From: Roseovarius litoreus
Lineage (GTDB): Bacteria > Pseudomonadota > Alphaproteobacteria > Rhodobacterales > Rhodobacteraceae
Direction of reading: 5' to 3'
Length of the DNA: 64,000 nt
NCBI RefSeq assembly: GCF_900142765.1
Contig: NZ_FRCB01000003.1
Location: forward strand, 1-64,000
Shown: in pieces, positions 33,579 to 43,000 of the stretch
Position numbering within the stretch: position 1 is the first letter of the stretch
Layout: each line of letters starts with the position of its first letter
Translations under genes and position numbers: made by a program
Notes under the pieces: generated by a model
Database searches by the model: none
Told to the model about the DNA's origin: nothing
The model's input: only the letters and a program-made list of their open reading frames with translations

Positions 33579-34862
33579 ATGAATACCAAGACATTGCTGG
33601 CCAGCCTGGCCACAACCACCGCACTATTTTCCGCACCTGCGCTGGCGCAGGATTGCCCCGTAAAAGTAGGCGTTCTGCATTCGCTGTCCGGCACGATGGC
33701 AATCTCGGAAACCACGTTGAAAGATACGGTTCTGATGCTGGTCGAGCAGCAAAACGCCAAGGGCGGCGTGCTGGGCTGCGAGATCGAAGCGGTCGTGGTC
33801 GATCCGGCCTCGGACTGGCCGCTCTTCGCCGAGAAGACCCGCGAGCTTCTGACTGTGAACGAAGTGGATGTGATCTTTGGCTCATGGACAAGCGTCAGCC
33901 GCAAGTCGGCGCTGCCGGTGCTTGAAGAGCTGAACGGGCTGATGTTCTATCCGGTTCAGTACGAGGGTGAGGAATCGTCGAAGAATGTGTTCTACACCGG
34001 TGCCGCGCCCAATCAGCAGGCGATCCCGGCCGTGGATTATTTCCTTGAAGAGCTTGGCGTCGAAAGCTTCGCACTGCTTGGGACCGACTATGTGTATCCC
34101 CGCACCACCAACAACATTCTGGAGTCATATCTGAAATCCAAGGGTGTGGCCGAAGAGGACATCTTCGTGAACTATACACCCTTCGGGCATTCCGACTGGG
34201 CGACGATCGTGTCGGATGTCGTGGCTCTTGGCGCATCGGGCAAGCAGGTTGGCGTGATCTCCACGATCAACGGTGATGCGAATGTGGGCTTCTACAAGGA
34301 ATTGGCCGCGCAGAATGTCAGCGCAGCGGATATTCCCGTGGTTGCCTTCTCGGTCGGCGAAGAGGAATTGTCGGGTCTCGATACGTCGAACCTTGTGGGT
34401 CACCTTGCGGCTTGGAATTACTTCCAGTCCGCCGATACGCCAGAAAATGCAGCGTTCATCAGCGCATGGCATGACTATATCGGCGATACGGCCCGCGTGA
34501 CCAATGACCCGATGGAGGCCCATTACATCGGCTTCAACATGTGGGTGAACGCCGTTGAGGCCGCAGGCACCACCGACGTCGATGCCGTTCGCGAGGCGAT
34601 GTGGGGGCAGGAATTCCCCAACCTGACAGGCGGCATGGCGGTGATGAACGCCAACCATCACCTGTCCAAGCCGGTGCTGATCGGTGAGATCCGCGATGAC
34701 GGTCAGTTCGATATCATCAGCCAGACGGAAGAGGTGCCCGGTGATGCGTGGACCGATCACCTGCCCGATAGTGCCGTTCTGAAAAGCGATTGGAAGGAAC
34801 TGGGCTGCGGCATGTACAATGTCGAAACCAGCACCTGCGTACAGATGACCTCGAACTACTAA
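33579..34862 (+). CDS. urtA: urea ABC transporter substrate-binding protein
   Basis: A 427-residue periplasmic binding protein of the Urt/FmdD type. Signal peptide residues 1-23 (cleavage after ALAQ) precede KVGVLHSLSGTMAISE, the urea-binding-family opening, and FGSWTSVSRKSALPV. Start ATG 33579 gives a standard signal peptide; the longer frame adds 78 unsupported residues. Four further urt genes follow on the same strand. No urease genes lie in the window. A strong hairpin separates it from urtB. Confidence 0.93.
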   Translation: MNTKTLLASLATTTALFSAPALAQDCPVKVGVLHSLSGTMAISETTLKDTVLMLVEQQNAKGGVLGCEIEAVVVDPASDWPLFAEKTRELLTVNEVDVIFGSWTSVSRKSALPVLEELNGLMFYPVQYEGEESSKNVFYTGAAPNQQAIPAVDYFLEELGVESFALLGTDYVYPRTTNNILESYLKSKGVAEEDIFVNYTPFGHSDWATIVSDVVALGASGKQVGVISTINGDANVGFYKELAAQNVSAADIPVVAFSVGEEELSGLDTSNLVGHLAAWNYFQSADTPENAAFISAWHDYIGDTARVTNDPMEAHYIGFNMWVNAVEAAGTTDVDAVREAMWGQEFPNLTGGMAVMNANHHLSKPVLIGEIRDDGQFDIISQTEEVPGDAWTDHLPDSAVLKSDWKELGCGMYNVETSTCVQMTSNY

Positions 34863-34871
34863 GGTAACGGC

Positions 34872-34900
34872 GCCGCGCGGGGCGTCATGTCCCGCGCGGC
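34872..34900 (+). promoter_or_regulatory. intercistronic hairpin after urtA
   Basis: GCCGCGCGGG (34872-34881) and CCCGCGCGGC (34891-34900) form a perfect 10-bp stem with a 9-base loop and no T-tract, in the 76-base gap before urtB. It probably raises urtA message over urtBCDE. Confidence 0.7.
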
Positions 34901-34938
34901 CCATCAATTCCATTTCCCCGATCAGGACCGGACGGATC

Positions 34939-36912
34939 ATGCGTTTCACCGCCCTTTTTGCCCGCGTCATTGCGACCGCGATGCTGTTCGTCTGCATTGT
35001 CGCGTGGCGCCCCGGCGATGTCGCCGCGCAAGAAACCCTGCAATCTGTCCTGCAGCCCTACAAGGCCGAACTGTCCAAGCCCTCGCGCCGCACCATCGGA
35101 CCGGTGATCGCGGCCCTTCTGGCGTCTGATCATCCCGCCATCTCTGACTTCCTGCGTAAATGGGAGGCGCGTGAGGTGTATCAACGCCCCGGTGACGGTC
35201 TGTTCTTCTATGCCGAGGATGCGGGCGACGCGCTCACTCTTGTCGACATCGACACTGGAGAGGCCGTGGGCCAGGTCGGCAGCCGTGAGGTGGACCAGAT
35301 CAAGCCCAACGCGGGCGTGCAACGAGAAGTGGCCGCAGCGCTGGTGCCGTTCGAGTTGAATGCCTCAGACCCCGCCCGTCGGGCCGCGGCGCTGGAATCT
35401 ATCGCAAGAAGCGCTGATGCCAGCCAGATCGAGCCTCTGGCCGCCAGCATCGACGGCGAGCCAGATGCCGATCTGAAAACTCGCAAACAAAGGCTTTTGG
35501 CCCTTTTGACCGCGCAATTCGGAGCGGACAAGGCGGATCGCCTGGCGGCTATCGACGCCTTGTCCGGGGATACCAGTATCGAGGCGCGCAGCGTTCTGAA
35601 CCAATTGACAGCACGCCGGGACGCTTTGGCAGAAACCGTGCCTGACGGCGCCAATATCGCCCGAGTTCTTGAGGTCGGCCAAGATATGACCCGGGCTGAA
35701 GCATATGACAGGCTGGTAGAGAAGGATCTTGCCCCGCCGCGACAGAGCGCGGCGGAATTGCGCGATGTGCTGGCCGAACACATCCTGGATGGCAAGGTCG
35801 GCGGTGTGCCGTTGCATCGTCTGAACACGGTCGAAAATCGCGCAATCGCTTATGAGGCGCTTGAAGCCGCTGGCACGGTTCCGCCAAGAGCTTCAGATGA
35901 AGAGGTGGCTCGCGCCGTTGCGGCCTATGTATTCTACGAGGAATACCTCGAGCCGGACCCTGATATCACCAACGCCGCAGAGGCAGCGCTGACTGCGACC
36001 GCGCGCATGCTGGCCGTCTACCAGACGCTGGATCTTGTTCTCGATGGAGTGTCGCTGGCGTCGATCTTCTTTCTGGCGGCGATCGGGCTGGCCATTACCT
36101 TCGGGGTGATGGGCGTCATCAACATGGCGCATGGCGAGTTCATCATGATGGGCGCCTATACCGGCTATGTGGTGCAGTTGTTCATCCCTGATTACACGCT
36201 CAGCCTTTTGGTCGCGCTGCCGCTGGCCTTTGCCGTGACGTTTGGCGCTGGCGTGACAATGGAGCGTCTGGTGATCCGGCATCTCTACACACGCCCGCTG
36301 GAAACCTTGCTGGCCACCTTCGGTATATCCATCGCATTGCAGCAATTGGCCAAGAATATCTTCGGCACGCAGGCTCGTCCCCTGACCGCACCCGACTGGC
36401 TGGGTGGGGCGATCACCTTGAACGATATCGTCGGTATCTCAACCATTCGTGTCGCGATTTTCGTTCTGGCGCTGATCTTTCTGGCGCTGCTGCTTTATGT
36501 CCTCAAACGCACGCGTCTGGGGCTCGAGGTGCGGGCGGTCACGCAGAACCCGGGTATGGCCGCGTCCATGGGGATCAACCCGGACAGGATCAACATGCTG
36601 ACCTTCGGTCTGGGCTCGGGGATTGCCGGGATCGCGGGTGTGGCGATCGGGCTTTATGCGCAGGTGACCTCGGAAATGGGCGCCAATTATATCGTGCAAA
36701 GCTTCATGACCGTGGTTGTGGGCGGCGTCGGCAATGTCTGGGGCACATTGGCCGGCGCGTCGATGATCGGCTTTCTGCAAAAGGGGATCGAATGGCTCAA
36801 TCCCTCCAACACGCTGGCGGCACAGACCTATATGGTTCTGTTCGTCATCCTATTCATTCAGGTTCGGCCCAAGGGCATTGTCGCCCTCAAGGGTCGCGCT
36901 GCGGGGGATTGA
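34939..36912 (+). CDS. urtB: urea ABC transporter permease with N-terminal extension
   Basis: A 657-residue protein. The C-terminal 300 residues form a LivH-type permease (GVMGVINMAHGEFIMMGAYT, GLYAQVTSEMGANY). The first ~30 residues are a signal peptide (cleavage near DVAAQ), and about 330 residues of soluble, helix-rich sequence follow, presumably periplasmic. Alphaproteobacterial UrtB proteins often have such an extension; its function is unknown. It is followed 3 bases later by urtC. Confidence 0.92.
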   Translation: MRFTALFARVIATAMLFVCIVAWRPGDVAAQETLQSVLQPYKAELSKPSRRTIGPVIAALLASDHPAISDFLRKWEAREVYQRPGDGLFFYAEDAGDALTLVDIDTGEAVGQVGSREVDQIKPNAGVQREVAAALVPFELNASDPARRAAALESIARSADASQIEPLAASIDGEPDADLKTRKQRLLALLTAQFGADKADRLAAIDALSGDTSIEARSVLNQLTARRDALAETVPDGANIARVLEVGQDMTRAEAYDRLVEKDLAPPRQSAAELRDVLAEHILDGKVGGVPLHRLNTVENRAIAYEALEAAGTVPPRASDEEVARAVAAYVFYEEYLEPDPDITNAAEAALTATARMLAVYQTLDLVLDGVSLASIFFLAAIGLAITFGVMGVINMAHGEFIMMGAYTGYVVQLFIPDYTLSLLVALPLAFAVTFGAGVTMERLVIRHLYTRPLETLLATFGISIALQQLAKNIFGTQARPLTAPDWLGGAITLNDIVGISTIRVAIFVLALIFLALLLYVLKRTRLGLEVRAVTQNPGMAASMGINPDRINMLTFGLGSGIAGIAGVAIGLYAQVTSEMGANYIVQSFMTVVVGGVGNVWGTLAGASMIGFLQKGIEWLNPSNTLAAQTYMVLFVILFIQVRPKGIVALKGRAAGD

Positions 36913-36915
36913 TCG

Positions 36916-38112
36916 ATGAGCACGCAAGATATGCCATCTGACATCGCGCCACGTAAAAGCTTCTTTGCGGAAAATCCTTCGGTACTCTGGTTCTTGGGAG
37001 CCCTTGGCCTATTCACGCTGAGTGTGAGCGTTCTTGCTGAAGGGTTCGGCCTTCCCATCCTGTCGACCTCGATGGTCAAGGTGCTGGGTATGACGCTCTG
37101 TCTGTGTCTGATCGCGGTGGCGATGGATGTGGTCTGGGGTTATTGCGGGATCCTCAGCCTGGGGCATTTCGCGTTCTTCGGTCTGGGTGGTTACGCCATC
37201 GGGATGTGGTTGATGTATGCCCGAACCGAAGGGATCGTGATCGACTCGTTCGAAAACGCGCCCATTCCGCCGACCGAGACGGAGATCACCGATGCCATCG
37301 CCACGCAGATATTCGGTGTGGTCGGCAGCAACGAGCTGCCCGCCCTGTGGGTTTTCGCCCACAGCCTGCCGCTGCAGTTGGCCATGGTCGTGTTGGTGCC
37401 GGGGCTGCTGGCGCTGGTCTTTGGCTGGTTGGCGTTTCGCAGCCGGGTGACTGGCGTTTATCTGTCGATCCTCACACAGGCCATGACGCTGGCTTTGTCG
37501 CTCTACCTTTTTCAGAATGACACCGGTCTGCGCGGCAATAACGGGCTGTCGGGTCTTCAGAACATTCCCGGCCTGCTGCATGTGCCGCAGTCAACGCTGG
37601 CGCTTTGGTTCTTCTGGGCATCGGCCTTTGCGCTTGGCCTTGGCTACGTGATCTTCGCATGGCTGGTATCGGGCAAATTCGGATCGGTTATCCGTGGCAT
37701 TCGTGATAACGAGGCGCGCGTGCGGTTTCTTGGCTACCATGTCGAGCATTACAAGCTGGTGATCTTCACTTTGACCGCCATTGTTTCGGGGTTGGCGGGC
37801 GCGCTCTATTATCCGCAAGCCGGGATCATCAACCCGGCTGAAATCGCACCCATCGCGTCGATCTATCTGGCCGTCTGGGTGGCGATCGGGGGCCGTGGGC
37901 GCCTTTATGGCGCTGTGATCGGGGCGGCGGTGGTCAGCCTTGCGTCAAGCTGGTTCACGGGCGGAGGTGCGCCCGACATCGACCTTGGCTTCTACGTCAT
38001 CAACTGGACCGATTGGTGGCTTGTTCTTCTCGGCCTCGGCTTTGTCGCCGTCACGCTTTTCTTTCCACGTGGCATCGGTGGGCTGTTCGACTACCTTGTG
38101 AGGGCCAAATGA
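36916..38112 (+). CDS. urtC: urea ABC transporter permease
   Basis: A 398-residue LivM-type permease with nine to ten helices and motifs such as GYCGILSLGHFAFFGLGGYA and GVYLSILTQAM. A hydrophilic loop at about residues 97-125 is periplasmic. It pairs with UrtB. The last codons overlap the urtD start (ATGA). Confidence 0.94.
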   Translation: MSTQDMPSDIAPRKSFFAENPSVLWFLGALGLFTLSVSVLAEGFGLPILSTSMVKVLGMTLCLCLIAVAMDVVWGYCGILSLGHFAFFGLGGYAIGMWLMYARTEGIVIDSFENAPIPPTETEITDAIATQIFGVVGSNELPALWVFAHSLPLQLAMVVLVPGLLALVFGWLAFRSRVTGVYLSILTQAMTLALSLYLFQNDTGLRGNNGLSGLQNIPGLLHVPQSTLALWFFWASAFALGLGYVIFAWLVSGKFGSVIRGIRDNEARVRFLGYHVEHYKLVIFTLTAIVSGLAGALYYPQAGIINPAEIAPIASIYLAVWVAIGGRGRLYGAVIGAAVVSLASSWFTGGGAPDIDLGFYVINWTDWWLVLLGLGFVAVTLFFPRGIGGLFDYLVRAK

Positions 38113-38849
38113 CGACGCTTCTCGAAGTCTCGGGCGTTTCTGTCACGTTTGACGGGTTCCGGGCAATCAACAACCTGTCGATCCAGATCGCCGAGCCGGA
38201 ACTACGGGCGGTGATCGGCCCCAATGGCGCGGGCAAGACCACGTTCATGGATATCGTGACCGGCAAGACCCGCCCCGACGAGGGGCGCGTCATCTGGGGT
38301 GAAAAATCAGTGTCGCTTCTTGGGATGAGCGAAAGCGAGATCGCTCGCGCGGGCATTGGCAGAAAATTCCAGAAGCCCACGGTGTTCGAAGATCAGACCG
38401 TGCGCGAAAACCTTGCCATGGCCCTCAAGAACAAACGCGGCCCGTTCGACGTGCTGTTCTACCGGCGCACCCGGCATGCAGCCACGCGGATCGGAGAGAT
38501 CGCGCAGGAGATAGGCCTGCTCGAGCAGTTGCCGAAGCGAGCAGGGGCGTTGAGCCATGGTCAGAAACAATGGTTGGAAATCGGGATGTTGCTGGCGCAG
38601 GATCCGCGCCTGTTGCTGGTCGATGAACCGGCGGCCGGGATGACGCCCGCAGAGCGCGAACACACCACCGATCTGCTCAAGCGCGCCGCCAAAACCCGCG
38701 CGGTCGTGGTGATCGAACATGACATGGAATTCGTGCGTCGCCTTGGCTGCAAGGTCACGGTGCTGCATGAAGGATCCGTGCTTGCGGAGGGCAGTCTGGA
38801 CCATGTCACGAAAAACCAGGAGGTGATCGATGTCTATCTGGGGCGGTGA
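38109..38849 (+). CDS. urtD: urea ABC transporter ATPase
   Basis: A 246-residue LivG-type ATPase: Walker A GPNGAGKTT, Q-loop KFQKPTVFEDQ, signature LSHGQKQWLEIGM (the form typical of UrtD), Walker B LLLVDEPAAGM and switch IEHD. ATG 38109 overlaps the urtC stop. It probably forms a heterodimer with UrtE. Confidence 0.95.
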   Translation: MTTLLEVSGVSVTFDGFRAINNLSIQIAEPELRAVIGPNGAGKTTFMDIVTGKTRPDEGRVIWGEKSVSLLGMSESEIARAGIGRKFQKPTVFEDQTVRENLAMALKNKRGPFDVLFYRRTRHAATRIGEIAQEIGLLEQLPKRAGALSHGQKQWLEIGMLLAQDPRLLLVDEPAAGMTPAEREHTTDLLKRAAKTRAVVVIEHDMEFVRRLGCKVTVLHEGSVLAEGSLDHVTKNQEVIDVYLGR

Positions 38850-38852
38850 CAT

Positions 38853-39548
38853 ATGCTGAGCGTCGATGACCTGACCTTGCATTACGGGGCCTCGCAAATC
38901 CTGCATGGTGTCAGCCTGCAGGCGCGCCCCGGCGCGGTGACCGCCGTGATGGGCACCAATGGTGTGGGCAAGACCAGTCTGCTCAAGGCAATCGCCGGGC
39001 GGCACCCCTATAGCGGGGGGCGCATCGTGCTGGACGGAACCGAGCTGGATCGCTTCGGTGCAGTCCAGGCGGCGAAACACGGGATCGCTTATGTCCCCCA
39101 GGGCCGTGAGATATTTCCGCTCCTTACCGTGACCGAGAATTTGCAGACCGGCTTTGCCTGCCTCCCGAAGTCCGAACAACGGATACCCGAGCGCATCTAT
39201 GATCTGTTCCCGGTGCTTGCGCAGATGAAGGACCGGCGAGGTGGCGATCTGTCGGGTGGCCAGCAACAACAGCTTGCAATCGCACGCGCCCTGATAACGC
39301 AGCCGCGCGTTCTGCTTCTGGACGAACCCACCGAAGGCATCCAGCCCAACATCATCAAACAGATTGGCGAGGTCATCCGCCTTTTGCGCAATGAGGGCAA
39401 GATCGCGATCGTACTTGTCGAACAGTTCTTCGATTTTGCCTATGATCTGGCCGACGATATCGTCGTGCTGAACCGGGGTGTGGTCCGTCTGTCGGAACCG
39501 GCGGCCGATGTGGAGCGTGACAGATTGCTGCGAGAAGTGTCTATCTGA
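38853..39548 (+). CDS. urtE: urea ABC transporter ATPase
   Basis: A 231-residue LivF-type ATPase: Walker A GTNGVGKTS, signature LSGGQQQQLAIARA, Walker B VLLLDEPTEGI and a glutamine-containing switch (LVEQ), as usual for this subunit. It starts 3 bases after urtD and is the last gene of the urt operon. Confidence 0.95.
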   Translation: MLSVDDLTLHYGASQILHGVSLQARPGAVTAVMGTNGVGKTSLLKAIAGRHPYSGGRIVLDGTELDRFGAVQAAKHGIAYVPQGREIFPLLTVTENLQTGFACLPKSEQRIPERIYDLFPVLAQMKDRRGGDLSGGQQQQLAIARALITQPRVLLLDEPTEGIQPNIIKQIGEVIRLLRNEGKIAIVLVEQFFDFAYDLADDIVVLNRGVVRLSEPAADVERDRLLREVSI

Positions 39549-40026
39549 GTGGGGTCGCAATGGCATGCCATTTGCGTTTCGTGCTGACCTTCTGGCCGAT
39601 ATGTTCGCACAGGTCTCGCGCCGGCATTGGCAGGGGTGCTGACATCATTACGCGCCTCGAATGAGCCTGTTTCCGCCAGATGGCGGGCGGTATCCCCATA
39701 TATTGGATTGTTTGTGTTCCACGTATCATGCGTTCGCATCGACGAGCCTGAGACCCCGTGACATCGATTTGGCAGCTCTTTGAAGGGCGGTTGTCGAAAA
39801 ACACTTCTTTTCAAGCTTCAGATCCGTCATCGGCCGGCTTACGTTGCGTAACCTAACCTTATGGTTATAAATCTCTTTTCCCAATTGCATTCTCAAAAGA
39901 GAATAAGTTATCTCGAACGATTGTATGGCTTGGGTTATTTCAGGCCACAATTCGTGTGGGGTGCGACATCCAATGGTCGCGAGTTTGTCTCCACCGTGTG
40001 AAGTAACGAGTGCAAGGACTGTGTAA
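39549..40026. other. 478-bp AT-richer intergenic region upstream of the giant adhesin
   Basis: No convincing gene. Short reverse-strand frames here lack coding signals. It has a palindrome AATGGCATGCCATT (39560-39573), two close inverted repeats at 39854-39904, and a run clearly richer in A and T than neighbouring DNA. AAGGA at 40013 serves the adhesin start. The adhesin promoter and its regulators most likely lie here. Confidence 0.6.
39854..39904. promoter_or_regulatory. paired inverted repeats in the adhesin upstream region
   Basis: TAACC-TTAT-GGTTA (39854-39867) and ATTCTC-AAAA-GAGAAT (39889-39904) are perfect dyads 120-170 bp before the adhesin start. They are possible regulator sites or small hairpins. 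Confidence 0.4.
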
Positions 40027-43000
40027 ATGCTTGATAATTCTGTGATCCGTCTGGAAGTTCGTTCGGGTGCCGTTTCGGTTATTCCCGCGCAGAAATACCA
40101 AGTTTATGACAGCGTAACCATCGTTGACGCAGCCGGCAGCCTCGGTGAGCAGCCCTATGTGGCGGTCCGGCAAGGCAACGACCTCGTCCTGCTTTACGCG
40201 GATGGCACAGAGGTTGTCCTTCAGGATTACTTCCTCGGAGATACGCTCTTTTCGATGGATGGCCTTGGCGGCGTGATCGAACTGCCGGCCGACATGGCGC
40301 CGATCGGAACGGTCGATGGCAAAGCCCTCTACGCCTTTGGTGGCAGCCCTGATGCTGCGGGATCCATCCTTGCGAAGTCCTCGAGTTTTTCACCCCTTGA
40401 GCCGTTGCTGACCGACGACACCCTCAGTGCGGCGTTGATTGGCGATGGTGGCAATGTCGGCCTTGCATTGGCTGGACTTGGTGCCGGTGGTTTGGGTTTG
40501 GCGGCTATGGGAGGTGGTGGCGGAGCCGCGCCCTTCCTCGGCTCTGTTGCAAATGCGATCACCGTTATTTCAGGCACATTTGTTGCCGGTCCCGTAATCC
40601 CCGGCAATGGGCTTGTTGTTGACCTCTATGACAACACCGGTGCGCTTCTTCAGGCGGGCATTCCGTTGAACGAAGACGGATCGTTTTCGGTGACGTTGCA
40701 GGGCACGTTCCCCAACGTGATCGCGATCATGCGCGATCTCAACGAGAATCCCGACTACCGCGATGAAGCAACGGGCGCGGATACCGACCTGAACGCGACG
40801 CTCATGGGCCTTGGCGCGGGCGATCCGCAGCCCAACGGGACCACGAATGTTGCGCTCAACATCAACCCGGTAACCACTGTGGCCGCGCGTCTTGCCGGTG
40901 TTAGTGCCGAGGGCGAGATACCTGCCGGGGGTGTTTCTCCGGAAAAAATCACCGAAAGCATCCAACAGGTACAGGGAACTTTCGGTCTTTCCGATATCAA
41001 CGGCGTCGCGCCTAAAGATATCTTTGATGAAGATTTCGATGACACCGACGGTGATATCGACGATGGGGAGCAATACGGCCAGGTTCTGGCGATGCTGTCA
41101 GGCAAGGACAAGCTAAATCAAGGCGATCAGGGCGCCACGATCGAAGAGTTTGTTTCAGCCATCGAAGATGCGGGCGATGATACCGCCGCTGCACAATCCG
41201 CCGTGCGGTCGGAATTGCTGGCGGGTGCCAGAGAGTTCGAATTCAACAACCAGGATGGAACGGAAACCGAGGCCGACCTGTTGCGCGCGCCCAGCTTGGG
41301 GGTGGAGCGCACGCCCGAAGTAGGTGAGGGTGGTCAGACCACTGAACCGGAATTTTCGGCTCTTCTCGAGGATTCCCTGAAAGGGACATCGACAGGTTCT
41401 GGTCCCAACGCCACCGCGGACACAATTGAGGGTTTCCAGACGCTTGTGGATACCGCTGATGCCATACAGGCACTTGCGGCGCTGGATACGGGCGCGGAGA
41501 TCCCACAGCAGGCGCTGGATCAGCTGACCGAGGAAAACCTCACCGCTCTGGGGCTCACGGGGCTGGCCGCGCCTTCACCATACCTTGACGAATTCCTCGA
41601 AGCCCTGCGTGACGCTGAAGCCGGTGGCGCCGATACCGTGGCTGAACTTCAGGCGCTATTGGATGATATAATCCAGGACATTTTGACGCCCTCGCAGGAT
41701 GTGACGCCGAATGACGATGGCACGCTGAGCGTGTCTGGCACGGGCGAGCCTGGCTCCACCGTGACGGCGACCTTCCCCGATGGGACGACGGGGACGGCTG
41801 TTGTGGCCGATGACGGCAGCTATGGTCCGATCACCTCGGAAGCGCCGCAGACGAGGGGGACCGTGTCCGTGACCGCAACCGATGAAGCGGGCAATACCTC
41901 TGATCCTTCGACCGAAGCCTATTCGGACACCACGGCGCCGCTGTCGCCGAGCCAGGACGTGAGCCCCAACGACAACGGCACGCTGAGCGTGTCTGGCACG
42001 GGCGAGGCCGGCTCGACCGTGACCACGACCTTCCCCGACGGGACGACCGGGACGGCGGTTGTGGCGCCGGATGGCAGCTATGGCCCGATCACCTCGGCGG
42101 CGCCGCAGACGACGGGGGCGGTCGCGACGCGGCAGAGCGATGCGGCTGGCAACACGTCGCCCTTGACGACCGAGGCCTATACCGACACCACGGCGCCGAT
42201 CCCCCCGACCATCGGCGCGGTGACGCCGAACGAGGATGGCACCTTGTCGGTCTCCGGCACGGGCGAGCCCGGCTCGACGGCGACGGTGAGCTTCCCCGAC
42301 GGGACGATCGGCGCGGCTGTTGTCGGTCCGGATGGGACCTTTGGGCCGATCACCTCGTCTGCGCCGCAGACCTCCGGTGATGTGACGGCGACCCAGACCG
42401 ATGGCGCGGGCAATGTCTCGCCCGCCGAGACGGTGCCCTTCTCCGACACGGTCGGCCCGCAGGCGCCGGTTCTTGGTGCCATCGAGCAAAACCTCGATGG
42501 GACGCTTTCGGTCTCCGGCACGGGCGAGCCCGGCGCCATCGCCAGCGTGACCTTCCCCGATCGCAGCACAGGCACCACGACAGTTCGCCCCGACGGCTCT
42601 TTTGGCCCGGTGACGTCGGATGCGCCGCAGACGGATGGTGCGGTGTCGGCCGTTCAGACGGATGAGGCGGGCAACCCGTCCCTGCCGGACGCGGCTGAGT
42701 TTGACGATGGGCAGGCCCCGCTTTCGCCAGGCAACCTTGTCGCCACGTCCAATAAAGATGGCACGATCGATGTGAGCGGCACGGGCGAGCCGGGCTCCAC
42801 CGCGACCGTGACCTTCCCGGATAGGACGACCGCAACCGCGCTGGTCGGCGAAGATGGCACGTTTGGCCCGGTGACCTCGTCTGCGACGCAGACGTCGGGG
42901 ACCGTCTCGGCCACGCAGACCGACGAGGCGGGCAATATCTCTGCTCCTGTGGCGACGGAGGCTTATTTCGACAAGACGCCGCCGCTGCCGGTCAACCTGA

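Noticed and set aside
39541-39950. Reverse frames of 74-124 residues upstream of the adhesin
   Set aside because: No ribosome site or domain, and they cross dyads and AT-rich promoter-like DNA. A small unknown gene cannot be fully excluded.
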